The translations under genes were made by a program, and so were the position numbers. 64,000 bases of DNA from an uncultured Clostridia bacterium. GTDB taxonomy: Bacteria; Bacillota; Clostridia; Oscillospirales; Acutalibacteraceae. The notes under the pieces were generated by a model. That model made no database searches. It was not told where the DNA came from and saw only the letters and a list, made by a program, of their open reading frames with translations. The stretch lies in contig CAMCHQ010000003.1 of NCBI GenBank assembly GCA_945874765.1, positions 121,101 to 185,100 of the forward strand, given 5' to 3'. Below are positions 36,216-45,255 of the stretch, piece after piece (positions within the stretch are counted from its first letter, which is position 1; the number at the start of each line of letters is the position of its first letter).

Positions 36216-37826
36216 TTAATCATTATTTTCAGGCGTATATTCCTTGTTGAGCTTTTGAATTTCATCAATTGTATCATTGAGTGTTTGCTCAAAATCGCTT
36301 GAATTTTTACCCGAAAAATAAACTAAATCATATTTTGACGAATTAACGCTGTCATCATCATTTAAGAAAAGCGGAATGTTATATCCTTTTTCTTCCCATT
36401 CGTTGCCGTAAACTCTTTTATCATTGATATAATATGATTTATAGCCGTAATCGTTTACCTCTTTTGCACTGTAAATCGGAGTAAATACGCCGCCTTTGAG
36501 CTTGTATTCTCTCGAATTGGCTGTAAAACTGTATTTGTTTTCCATATCATAATTGTTTGTGCAAAGGTTTGTTGTTTTCTTGCCTTTTTTAAGAAGCAGA
36601 TAAAATACGGTGTCGTCGTCAAAATAAACGGAAACACATTCCTTGTTTAAAATTCTCTTTGCCGAACTGCCGTCCCATTTGTAAATGTCAAGGCTGTATT
36701 GCGGTTTGTCATAGTAAATATAGTCGCCCGAATAATCGTCATATTTACTCATACTCTTGTATGTTCGATAAACCATACAAAGCTCTTCGTTGCCGTCACC
36801 GTCAAAATCAATCTGCCTTACATAAGCAAGACCGTCTATGTATTTTTCGTTGTCATCATCTGTCTTTATGGCAGGGTCGCCGTATTTTTCAATTCTCTTT
36901 TTGACAACTTCGTAGTATGCGTTTGCCTTGCGTTCCTTTTCATTTAAAGTGTTCGTAATCGCCTGCGAACTGATGTTGCCGAATGCGTCAATGTTGGAAC
37001 TTACAAGGTCAACCGTCACTTCCGCTTTTGATTTTCTCATACACGAAAGCTCAATTGTTTCAAATTTGTCCTTAATATCTTTGCCGCCGATTGAATAGGT
37101 GTCACTTCCCATATCGTATGTGGCATTGCCGCTTTTTTTGAATTTGCCGTGGTGAAGCGCATAAAGCGTGACCTCACTCGGCTCGCTTTTTTCACTTTTG
37201 CAAATCAAATATCTGTCGCCTTTTCTGTAAAAAGCAACCCAATATCCTTCGTCTGCCTTTTTGCTTGAATTTGCTTCTTCCTTGTAAAGCTGGACGAATT
37301 TGCCGCCGTGATAACCCCATACTTCAAGATAGTAAACATTGTTGTCATTGTAGCAAATCATCAACTCGTCCGATTTGTCGCCGTTAAAATCCATCTGCCT
37401 TGCATAACAAAGACCGGTAAGCTTCGCTTTGTTTTCGCCGAATTTTGTTTCGTCAAGCGATTCCCATTTAACAGCGCCGTATTTTTTTATGTAATTAATG
37501 CAAACATTTCCTGCGTCTTTGTCAAACTGCTCAGCCTTTTTGTTTTTGTGACCGAGCGACACCGAAAACGAAATCGCAACAATTATTATAAGAACGATTA
37601 TTCCGAAAATCCATAAACCCTTGATTACCTCGTGGCGCAAAAGAGGGAATTTGTCGATAACCTCAACGTCCTCCTCGGCTTCCTCAACAGCGGTGACCTC
37701 AATTTTTTTGAGCTTGTTGATAATAGGGGATAAATTTATTTTCGATTTAGTGCCCTTTTTGCTTTTTTGCTGTCTTTTTTCATTTACTTCCTCAATTTCA
37801 TCGTCAAAATAATTGTATTTGCTCAC
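36216..37826 (-). CDS. Membrane-anchored protein with duplicated Asp-rich loops (function unknown)
   Basis: Protein of 536 residues without a family I can name. A charged cytoplasmic part (1-65, K/E-rich) is followed by one membrane segment (about 71-90, GLWIFGIIVLIIIVAISFSV) and a large extracytoplasmic region. That region contains two related units: YARQMDFNGDKSDELMICY and YVRQIDFDGDGNEELCMVY, each with a DxDGDG-like loop typical of calcium-binding VCBS/FG-GAP or dockerin-like sites. The spacing suggests an internal duplication. It may sense or bind an envelope ligand (inference). It is 33 bases downstream of the VanW gene. Confidence 0.7.
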   Translation of the reverse strand: MSKYNYFDDEIEEVNEKRQQKSKKGTKSKINLSPIINKLKKIEVTAVEEAEEDVEVIDKFPLLRHEVIKGLWIFGIIVLIIIVAISFSVSLGHKNKKAEQFDKDAGNVCINYIKKYGAVKWESLDETKFGENKAKLTGLCYARQMDFNGDKSDELMICYNDNNVYYLEVWGYHGGKFVQLYKEEANSSKKADEGYWVAFYRKGDRYLICKSEKSEPSEVTLYALHHGKFKKSGNATYDMGSDTYSIGGKDIKDKFETIELSCMRKSKAEVTVDLVSSNIDAFGNISSQAITNTLNEKERKANAYYEVVKKRIEKYGDPAIKTDDDNEKYIDGLAYVRQIDFDGDGNEELCMVYRTYKSMSKYDDYSGDYIYYDKPQYSLDIYKWDGSSAKRILNKECVSVYFDDDTVFYLLLKKGKKTTNLCTNNYDMENKYSFTANSREYKLKGGVFTPIYSAKEVNDYGYKSYYINDKRVYGNEWEEKGYNIPLFLNDDDSVNSSKYDLVYFSGKNSSDFEQTLNDTIDEIQKLNKEYTPENND

Positions 37827-37859
37827 CGTTTCACCTCTTTTTCGCTGATTATGGGCTTT

Positions 37860-38765
37860 TTATGATTTTTTCTTTTTTGTCGTTTTCTTATTCTTATTTT
37901 TGTTCTTGTCACTCTTTTTTGTGGTTGTCTTTTTCTTGCTTTTACTGCTCTTTTTGGTGGTTGCTGCACTTTTCGGTTTGGAATATTTGCTGTATGTTGT
38001 GTAGTTTACAGTGCCGTCAACCGAACGGGTGAGCACATAGCTTTTGCCGTCCTTTTTAATCTTTATGTCAACCTTACCCGGTTTTATGTCGTCTTTTGCT
38101 TCAACCGTGCAAGTGAGCGTTCCGTCATTTGCCGTGACAATCAATCTTATGTCACTGTTTGAATTATTTACAAATTGAAAATCCTGACTGTTCCACTGTA
38201 CCGTAGCGTCGCCGCCGAGAGGAACATAACTTATTTCAAGCGAATGGCACGCTCTGACTTTGATTTGAAGATTTGCACGAAGCACGCTTTGGAAAACCGT
38301 TGAGCTTACTTGGCATATTCCGCCGCCGAGCCCGTCAACAAATTCGTCCCCCTGAACAACTTTAGCCGCCTGATATCCTGCAAGAACAGTCCTTTTGCCG
38401 ACTGTTTGGTTAAATGAAAACGTCTTTCCTGCCGGAACAACAATGCCGTTCAAGTGCTCCACCGCTTCGTGGATATTCTTGGTTCTCGTCTCGTTGGAAG
38501 AAAGATAATATGATGAGTAACTTGCTATTTCATAAGGAAAACTTGAATTTAAATCCTTTTTGAGTGCAGGATAAACCTTGTTCGTTTCAGCCTCTTTAAA
38601 TGTGGTTGAAAGGTCCTCCGTTGTCCTCATTGTTGTTGATTCGGTTGTGCTTGTAGAGTCTGCAGAACTTTGCACCTCGCCCGATGTCTGCTGAGACTTT
38701 GAACAGGCGGCAAGCATTGATGTAAGTAATACTGCCGTGCAAAATACGGCAATTATCTTTTTCAA
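37860..38765 (-). CDS. VanW-domain lipoprotein
   Basis: Protein of 301 residues. A lipoprotein signal with lipobox LAAC (cysteine 21) is followed by a Ser/Thr-rich linker and the VanW domain (about 90-225; GIVVPAGKTFSFNQTVGKRT, DGLGGGICQVSSTVFQSVLR). The last 40 residues are almost only K, T, S and N. VanW occurs in some vancomycin clusters but is widespread alone; catalytic role unsettled. Start: TTG at 38765 directly after the glmU stop, with AAGGAG nine bases upstream, so a rare start codon is well supported. No other van genes are near, so no resistance is implied. Confidence 0.85.
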   Translation of the reverse strand: MKKIIAVFCTAVLLTSMLAACSKSQQTSGEVQSSADSTSTTESTTMRTTEDLSTTFKEAETNKVYPALKKDLNSSFPYEIASYSSYYLSSNETRTKNIHEAVEHLNGIVVPAGKTFSFNQTVGKRTVLAGYQAAKVVQGDEFVDGLGGGICQVSSTVFQSVLRANLQIKVRACHSLEISYVPLGGDATVQWNSQDFQFVNNSNSDIRLIVTANDGTLTCTVEAKDDIKPGKVDIKIKKDGKSYVLTRSVDGTVNYTTYSKYSKPKSAATTKKSSKSKKKTTTKKSDKNKNKNKKTTKKKKS

Positions 38766-40154
38766 TTATTTTTTCTCCTTGTATGGCTTTTTGATATTAA
38801 CCCAATTTTCTTTAATTACCTGCCTTGCTCTTGCAACTGCAAGTGCGTCCTCGGGAATATTGTCCGTAATTGTTGAGCCTGCCGCAATGTATGCTTTTTC
38901 GCCGACCTCAACAGGAGCGATAAGATTGGTGTTGCAGCCGATAAATGCGCCGTCGCCGACCTTGCATCTCGTTTTATTCTTGCCGTCATAATTACAGGTT
39001 ACCGTTCCGCAGCCGAAGTTTACGTCTGCGCCTACGTCACTGTCGCCTATATATGTTAAATGCGCACTCTTTGTGCCCTCGCCGATAACCGAATTTTTAA
39101 CCTCAACAAAGTTGCCGATATGAACGCCTTTTTTGAGAATTGAGTTTGCTCTTACCTTAACAAACGGACCTGCGTCAACTCCGCTTTCAATCTCGCTGTC
39201 AAGGATTTTGCAATTGTCGAGTATAACGTCGTCGCCGATTTTACCGTTATCAATATATGTGTTAGGACCTATCGTACAGTTTTCTCCGATGACGGTATCG
39301 CCTAAAATAATTGTATTAGGCAAAATAACCGTTGATGAGCCGATTTTGACATTCTTTCCAATCATAACTCCGTCTGTGCACGGAATATCAACGCCGTTAA
39401 TCATATGCTTATCGTTGATATTTCTTCTCATAATGTTGTTGAGATTGTTGAGCTGCTTTCTGTCATTTGCGCCGAATGTAACCTCATTGTTTTCAACAAC
39501 ATATGCTCCTGCGTTTTTGCCTGCGGAAATAAGAATTTCAAGGCTGTCGGTAATATAGTATTCGTTTTGTGCGTTGTTGTTTGTGATTTTGCTGAGCGCA
39601 TAAGAGAGGTCACGGCCGTTAAACCAATAAAAACCTGCGTTTGATTCATTGATTTTCTTTTCCTCTTCGTTAGCGTCTTTGTGCTCGATAATTCTTAAAA
39701 GCTTGCCGTTTTCATCACGCTGAATATGACCTATTCCGTTTGTATCGTCAACAATTGCACTGATAAGAGTGATTGAGTTTTGATTTTCCTTGTGATAATC
39801 AAAAGCCTTGTTGATGGTTTCTGCGTCGATAAGCGGACCGTCACCGTTTAATATAATGATATCGTCGTCAAGGTGCCTGTCAATAAAACTTTGTGCCTGC
39901 ATAACTGCGTGGCCCGTGCCGAGCTGAGGCTCTTGAAGTACGGTTTCGATTTTTTCGTCTTTTGTTGCAAGATATTCTTCAAGCATTTCGTGCTTATATC
40001 CCATAATAACGCAAATATCCTCGGCGCCTGCTTCTTTAACTGCGTCGACAACGTAGCTTATCATAGGCTCAAAAAGAACTTTACACATAACCTTAGGGCA
40101 GGTAGCTTTCATTCTTGTTCCCTTTCCGCCTGCCATAATAATTGCACATTTCAT
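38766..40154 (-). CDS. glmU: Bifunctional GlmU (UDP-GlcNAc pyrophosphorylase / glucosamine-1-phosphate acetyltransferase)
   Basis: Makes UDP-N-acetylglucosamine for peptidoglycan. 462 residues. The nucleotidyl-transferase domain has AIIMAGGKGTRMKATCPKVM and ILNGDGPLI; the C-terminal half is a left-handed beta helix (hexapeptide repeats from about 250) with KVRANSILKKGVHIGNFVEV, and HLTYIGDSDVGADVNFGCGT, the acetyltransferase site. Full length. Runs straight into vanW with no gap; the two are probably cotranscribed. Confidence 0.97.
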   Translation of the reverse strand: MKCAIIMAGGKGTRMKATCPKVMCKVLFEPMISYVVDAVKEAGAEDICVIMGYKHEMLEEYLATKDEKIETVLQEPQLGTGHAVMQAQSFIDRHLDDDIIILNGDGPLIDAETINKAFDYHKENQNSITLISAIVDDTNGIGHIQRDENGKLLRIIEHKDANEEEKKINESNAGFYWFNGRDLSYALSKITNNNAQNEYYITDSLEILISAGKNAGAYVVENNEVTFGANDRKQLNNLNNIMRRNINDKHMINGVDIPCTDGVMIGKNVKIGSSTVILPNTIILGDTVIGENCTIGPNTYIDNGKIGDDVILDNCKILDSEIESGVDAGPFVKVRANSILKKGVHIGNFVEVKNSVIGEGTKSAHLTYIGDSDVGADVNFGCGTVTCNYDGKNKTRCKVGDGAFIGCNTNLIAPVEVGEKAYIAAGSTITDNIPEDALAVARARQVIKENWVNIKKPYKEKK

Positions 40155-40291
40155 AATATAAAAATCCTCTCAATTATGTTAAATTATAAAAATCCATACT
40201 TTTAATCGTATCTAATTATGCAACAAAACACAAATATTTGCAAGCATTATTTAAAATATACGTAAAATCTTAAATTTTTTTATAAAAATAT

Positions 40292-40320
40292 TTGTATTTT
40301 GCATTATATTGTGTTATAAT
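40292..40320 (+). promoter_or_regulatory. Promoter of ppdK
   Basis: TTGTAT (40292-40297), 17-base spacer, TATAAT (40315-40320). The leader is about 107 bases and I see no clear riboswitch in it. Confidence 0.6.
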
Positions 40321-40433
40321 TCTATCGCATTATACTGTAGAGGCGAGAATTGTTTTGTTTTGGAAGTAGATTTTTGTCCTTGTAAAAGAGTATAAGAATA
40401 ATAAAGCTATATTAATTTTAGGAGGTAACTCAA

Positions 40434-43073
40434 ATGGCAAACAAGTGGGTTTACATGTTTGAAGAAGGCGACATGACAATGCGTAACTTGCTTGGCGGTA
40501 AGGGTGCAAACCTTGCAGAGATGACTAAAATCGGTCTTCCTGTACCTCAGGGTTTCACTGTTACAACCGAAGCTTGTACTCAGTATTATGAAGACGGTCG
40601 CAAAATCAACGACGAAATCATGGCTCAGGTTATGGAAGGCGTTAAGAAGATGGAAGAAATCAACGGCAAGAAGTTCGGTGATTTAAAGAATCCTCTTCTC
40701 GTATCTGTTCGTTCAGGTGCAAGAGCATCTATGCCTGGTATGATGGATACTATCCTCAACCTCGGTCTTAATGACGAAGTTGTTGCAACTATGATTGCAG
40801 GTAACGATGATCCTGCTTTCGAGCGTTTCGTATATGACTCATACAGAAGATTCATCCAGATGTTCTCTGATGTAGTTATGGAAGTAGGTAAGAAGTATTT
40901 TGAGCAGCTTATCGACAAGATGAAAGAAGAAAAGGGCGTTCAGTATGACGTAGAGCTTACTGCTGCTGACCTTAAGGAACTTGCTAATCAGTTCAAGGCT
41001 GAATACAAGAAGCAGCTCGGTTCTGACTTCCCTTCAGACCCTGTTGAGCAGCTCAAGCTTGCTATTGAGGCTGTATTCCGTTCATGGGATAACCCTCGTG
41101 CAAACGTATATCGTCGTGATAACGATATCCCTTATTCATGGGGTACTGCAGTTAACGTAATGCCTATGGTATTCGGTAACCTTAACAATGAATCAGGTAC
41201 AGGTGTTGCATTTACACGTGACCCTGCTACAGGTGAAAATAAGTTGATGGGTGAATTCCTTATCAACGCACAGGGCGAGGACGTAGTTGCAGGTGTTCGT
41301 ACACCAATGCCTATCGCTCAGATGGAAGAAGAATTCCCTGAAGCATATGCTGAATTTATCAAGGTTTGTGAAACTCTTGAAAATCACTACCATGATATGC
41401 AGGATATGGAGTTCACTGTTGAAAACAGAAAGCTCTATATGCTCCAGTGCCGTAACGGTAAGAGAACAGCTCAGGCTGCTCTTAAGATTGCTTGTGACCT
41501 CGTAGACGAAGGCCATAAGACAGAGGCTGAGGCTGTTGCTATGATCGACCCTCGTAACCTCGATACTCTTCTTCACCCTCAGTTCGACGCTGCTGCTATC
41601 AAGGCTGCTACTCCAATCGGTAAGGGTCTCGGCGCATCTCCGGGTGCTGCTTGCGGTAAGATTGTATTCACAGCTGACGATGCTGAGATTTGGAACGAGA
41701 GAGGCGAAAAGGTTGTTCTCGTTCGTCTTGAAACTTCACCTGAAGATATTACAGGTATGAAGGCTTCACAGGGTATCCTCACAGTTCGTGGCGGTATGAC
41801 ATCTCACGCAGCAGTAGTTGCTCGTGGTATGGGTACTTGCTGTGTATCAGGTTGCGGCGATATCGTTATGGATGAAGAAAATAAGAAGTTTACTCTCGGC
41901 GGTAAGGAATACCACGAAGGTGACTATATTTCAATCGACGGTTCAACAGGTAACATTTACGATGGTATCATTCCTACAAAGGACGCTACTATCGCAGGTG
42001 AGTTCGGCAGAATTATGGGCTGGGCTGACAAGTTCAGAAAGCTCAAGGTTCGTACAAACGCTGATACTCCTGCTGACGCTAAGAAGGCTCGTGAGCTCGG
42101 CGCCGAAGGTATCGGTCTTTGCCGTACAGAGCATATGTTCTTTGAAGAGGACAGAATTGCTGCATTCAGAGAAATGATTTGTTCAGATACTGTTGAAGAG
42201 AGAGAAGCTGCTCTTGAGAAGATTCTTCCTTATCAGCAGGGTGACTTTGAGAAGCTTTACGAAGCACTTGAAGGTTGTCCGGTAACTATCCGTTTCCTTG
42301 ACCCGCCTCTTCATGAGTTCGTTCCTACAGAGGAAGATGATATTAAGAAGCTTGCTGATGCACAGGGCAAGAGTGTTGAGCAGATTAAGGCTATCATTGC
42401 TTCTCTTCACGAGTTCAACCCAATGATGGGCCACCGTGGTCTTCGTCTTGCAGTTACATATCCTGAAATTGCTAAGATGCAGACAAAGGCTGTTATCCGT
42501 GCAGCTATCAACGTTAAGAAGGCTCATCCTGATTGGAACGTTGCTCCTGAAATTATGATTCCTCTTTCATGTGACGCTAAGGAACTTAAGTATGTTAAGG
42601 ATATCGTTGTTGAAACTGCTGACGCTGAAATCGCTGCTGCAGGTATCGATATGAGCTACGAAGTTGGTACTATGATTGAGATTCCTCGTGCTGCTCTTAC
42701 AGCTGATAAGATTGCTAAGGAAGCTGAATTCTTCTGCTTCGGTACTAATGACCTTACTCAGATGACTTACGGCTTCAGCCGTGACGACGCAGGTAAGTTC
42801 CTCAACGCTTACTATGACGCTAAAATCTTTGAAAGCGACCCATTTGCAAAGCTTGACCAGGAAGGCGTTGGCCAGCTTATGAAAATGGCTGTTAAGAATG
42901 GTAAGGCTACTCGTCCTGACCTCCACTGCGGCATCTGCGGTGAGCACGGCGGTGACCCATCTTCAGTAGAATTCTGCCACAAGATTGGTCTTGATTATGT
43001 ATCTTGCTCACCATTCAGAGTACCTATCGCAAGACTTGCTGCCGCTCAGGCTGCTATTGCAGATATGGACTAA
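40434..43073 (+). CDS. ppdK: Pyruvate, phosphate dikinase
   Basis: Interconverts pyruvate + ATP + Pi and PEP + AMP + PPi, a pyrophosphate-linked glycolytic step common in anaerobes. 879 residues, full length. The N-terminal ATP-grasp part has VSVRSGARASMPGMMDTILN; the swivelling domain carries the phospho-histidine in GGMTSHAAVVARGMG (His458); the C-terminal PEP barrel ends with LHCGICGEHGGDPSS (catalytic Cys835). The codon set is restricted, as for very highly expressed genes. AGGAGG lies upstream; a terminator follows. Confidence 0.98.
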   Translation: MANKWVYMFEEGDMTMRNLLGGKGANLAEMTKIGLPVPQGFTVTTEACTQYYEDGRKINDEIMAQVMEGVKKMEEINGKKFGDLKNPLLVSVRSGARASMPGMMDTILNLGLNDEVVATMIAGNDDPAFERFVYDSYRRFIQMFSDVVMEVGKKYFEQLIDKMKEEKGVQYDVELTAADLKELANQFKAEYKKQLGSDFPSDPVEQLKLAIEAVFRSWDNPRANVYRRDNDIPYSWGTAVNVMPMVFGNLNNESGTGVAFTRDPATGENKLMGEFLINAQGEDVVAGVRTPMPIAQMEEEFPEAYAEFIKVCETLENHYHDMQDMEFTVENRKLYMLQCRNGKRTAQAALKIACDLVDEGHKTEAEAVAMIDPRNLDTLLHPQFDAAAIKAATPIGKGLGASPGAACGKIVFTADDAEIWNERGEKVVLVRLETSPEDITGMKASQGILTVRGGMTSHAAVVARGMGTCCVSGCGDIVMDEENKKFTLGGKEYHEGDYISIDGSTGNIYDGIIPTKDATIAGEFGRIMGWADKFRKLKVRTNADTPADAKKARELGAEGIGLCRTEHMFFEEDRIAAFREMICSDTVEEREAALEKILPYQQGDFEKLYEALEGCPVTIRFLDPPLHEFVPTEEDDIKKLADAQGKSVEQIKAIIASLHEFNPMMGHRGLRLAVTYPEIAKMQTKAVIRAAINVKKAHPDWNVAPEIMIPLSCDAKELKYVKDIVVETADAEIAAAGIDMSYEVGTMIEIPRAALTADKIAKEAEFFCFGTNDLTQMTYGFSRDDAGKFLNAYYDAKIFESDPFAKLDQEGVGQLMKMAVKNGKATRPDLHCGICGEHGGDPSSVEFCHKIGLDYVSCSPFRVPIARLAAAQAAIADMD

Positions 43074-43100
43074 TTTATATAGCTTTATATAATCAATTTG

Positions 43101-43130
43101 ACAGGGACACTTCGGTGCCCCTGTTTTTTT
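43101..43130 (+). terminator. Terminator after ppdK
   Basis: ACAGGGACAC-TTCG-GTGCCCCTGT with one mismatch, a UUCG tetraloop and a seven-T run. Confidence 0.85.
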
Positions 43131-43152
43131 ATTTAATTAGTATGTATAATAA

Positions 43153-43181
43153 TTGACAAGTTGCAAATAATATGATATAAA
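43153..43181 (+). promoter_or_regulatory. Promoter of the DUF4143 ATPase gene
   Basis: TTGACA (43153-43158), 17-base spacer, TATAAA (43176-43181). Confidence 0.65.
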
Positions 43182-43223
43182 TAAAGTGCAGTATACGATT
43201 ATCATAAAAACGGAGTTGATATT

Positions 43224-44450
43224 ATGGAATATATTCAAAGAGAACTTGAAAGAAAATTCATTGAAATGGACTCATTCTTTAAGGCGGTTCTTGTTATCGG
43301 TGCAAGGCAGGTTGGCAAATCGACAATGCTCAAGCACCTTGCTAAGGAGCAAAATCGAACTTATGTAACAATGGACGACGATTTTGCGAGAGAACTTGCT
43401 AATAATGACCCGATATTGTTTTTTCAAACATATAAGCCACCGATTTTAATAGATGAAATTCAGAAAGCACCGAATCTTCTTGAACGCATAAAAATTATGT
43501 GTGACGAGAGTGAGGAGAAAGGCCGTTTTTGGCTTACAGGCTCTCAAAGGAAAAAGCTTACGGAACGGGCACAGGAATCACTTGCGGGCAGGCTCGGAAT
43601 ATTGAAGTTATATACGCTTTCTCAAAGAGAAAAGGCAGGATATATCAATGCAAACGAGCTTAATTTTTCTTTGCCTTGCTTGCAGGAAAGAGCAAATAAT
43701 ATGCCAGAAAATGATATAAATAATGTTTATGAGCATATTTGGAGAGGCGGCTATGCCGATGTTCAAAATGCAACCGATGAACAAATGCAGGTTTATTATC
43801 AATCATATATTGACAACTATTTGATTGCAGATGCCGTTAATGACGAGGGTATAACAGATATTGCTTCGTTTAAAAGATTTTTGCGTTCCTGTGCGGCACT
43901 CATCGGAAACTTGCTTAATTATAATACTCTTGCAGAGTCTGCCGGAATTTCGGTTTTGACTGCAAGAAAATGGCTTTCCGTTTTGCAGGATATGGATGTA
44001 ATTTATTTGCTTGAACCGTATTCAAATAACGAACTTCAGCGACTTGTTAAAACACCAAAGCTGTATTTTTGCGATACGGGGCTTTGTGCGTATCTTACAA
44101 GGTGGCTTACAAAAGAGTCCTTGCGTGACGGAGCGGCAGGCGGTCATTTTTATGAAAATTATGTAATTATGGAGCTTGTAAAAAATTATGAATATGCAAA
44201 ATCAAACGCAATTTTGTCATTTTACAGAGATTCAAATGCTAAAGAAATAGATGTATTTGTTGAAGAAAACGGAAAGATACATCCGCTTGAAATTAAGAAA
44301 TCGGCAAATCCCGATAAAAGAGAAATTAAGAAATATAAAGTTCTTGATAAAACAACGGTAGAACAAGGAAACGGCGGAATAGTTTGTATGTATCCGAAAC
44401 CGTTTCCGATTGACAGAATGAATTGTTATATTCCGTCTAATTTAATATAG
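43224..44450 (+). CDS. AAA+ ATPase with DUF4143
   Basis: Protein of 408 residues of the stand-alone 'ATP-binding protein' family widespread in anaerobes. The N-terminal AAA domain has Walker A VIGARQVGKST (near 30) and Walker B ILIDEIQKAP (near 80), with FWLTGSQRKKL as sensor; the C-terminal DUF4143 region (about 200-370) includes a winged-helix-like part and an Asp-x-Glu...Lys nuclease-like stretch (KEIDVFVEENGKIHPLEIKK). Function unknown; DNA or mobile-element related roles have been guessed. The nuclease-like motif (D...E-x-K) is my reading. GGAGTTGA lies upstream. Confidence 0.85.
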   Translation: MEYIQRELERKFIEMDSFFKAVLVIGARQVGKSTMLKHLAKEQNRTYVTMDDDFARELANNDPILFFQTYKPPILIDEIQKAPNLLERIKIMCDESEEKGRFWLTGSQRKKLTERAQESLAGRLGILKLYTLSQREKAGYINANELNFSLPCLQERANNMPENDINNVYEHIWRGGYADVQNATDEQMQVYYQSYIDNYLIADAVNDEGITDIASFKRFLRSCAALIGNLLNYNTLAESAGISVLTARKWLSVLQDMDVIYLLEPYSNNELQRLVKTPKLYFCDTGLCAYLTRWLTKESLRDGAAGGHFYENYVIMELVKNYEYAKSNAILSFYRDSNAKEIDVFVEENGKIHPLEIKKSANPDKREIKKYKVLDKTTVEQGNGGIVCMYPKPFPIDRMNCYIPSNLI

Positions 44451-44459
44451 GTATCGAAT

Positions 44460-45170
44460 ATGGTTGAAAAGAGATTTGAAGAATTAAACGAACGTGCATA
44501 TGAAAGAGGGTACAATACTTTTTCCGATTTTCTTAATATGGAAGAGCAAAGTGTGCTGAAATCCACTTATTTGCCGTGTGTCCTTTTCGGCGGATACCCT
44601 ATGGCGGAACGTGTTGTGGCAGGTTTCGGTGAGAATTTAAGCGATGAAAAATTCCCTATAACCTGTATTTGTGCAAAACCGCTTATGCAAAAATTTGCCG
44701 ATACTCTCACTCATCGTGATTTTTTGGGTGCGCTGATGAATTTGGGAATTAAAAGGGAATTGTTGGGCGATATAATCGTAAAGGATAACTGCGGTTATAT
44801 CCTTTGCATTGAGCATATTGCGCCTTATATCTGCGAAAATCTTGAACGTGTGCGCCATACGAGTGTTAAATGCGAAAAAAGCGGACTTCCGACTGACTTG
44901 GGAAACGAACCCGAGCCGACGGAGATTTTTGCCGCTTCAAAAAGAATTGACGTTGTAATTGCCGCTGTTTATAACCTTTCAAGAAACGAAACGGCAAAAC
45001 TGATTAAGGCAGAAAAGGTTTTTGTTAATTCAAGACTTACCGTTTCAAATTCGCATATGCTCGATGATAACGACGTCGTGTCCGTTCGTGGCTTTGGCAG
45101 GTTTGTTTTTGAAAAAGAGGTTAAAACAACTAAAAAGGGCAGACTTGTTCTTGAAATAAAAAAATATTGA
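44460..45170 (+). CDS. ylmH: YlmH-type S4 RNA-binding protein
   Basis: Protein of 236 residues. The N-terminal and middle part (CVLFGGYPMAERVVAGFG, FPITCICAKP, THRDFLGALMNLGIKRELLGD, DIIV) is the YlmH-specific domain; the C-terminal S4 domain (about 165-236) reads SRNETAKLIKAEKVFVNSRL. In Bacillus, YlmH lies in the division gene cluster and binds stalled 50S subunits in ribosome quality control. Here it sits away from sepF/divIVA, ten bases after the DUF4143 gene. Confidence 0.88.
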   Translation: MVEKRFEELNERAYERGYNTFSDFLNMEEQSVLKSTYLPCVLFGGYPMAERVVAGFGENLSDEKFPITCICAKPLMQKFADTLTHRDFLGALMNLGIKRELLGDIIVKDNCGYILCIEHIAPYICENLERVRHTSVKCEKSGLPTDLGNEPEPTEIFAASKRIDVVIAAVYNLSRNETAKLIKAEKVFVNSRLTVSNSHMLDDNDVVSVRGFGRFVFEKEVKTTKKGRLVLEIKKY

Positions 45171-45255
45171 CAGTCCAAAAATTTGAACTGTCAGAAAATA
45201 AATGCTATATATAATATGTATATGTGATATAATCGGTTTGAAAGGACGTGGAATT

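Noticed and set aside
37860..38765. VanW as a sign of a glycopeptide-resistance cluster
   Set aside because: No vanH, vanA/B, vanX or two-component genes are near, and VanW-domain lipoproteins are common without resistance.
45169..45193. Terminator after ylmH
   Set aside because: TGACAGT...ACTGTCA forms a hairpin, but no T run follows, so I do not call it a terminator.
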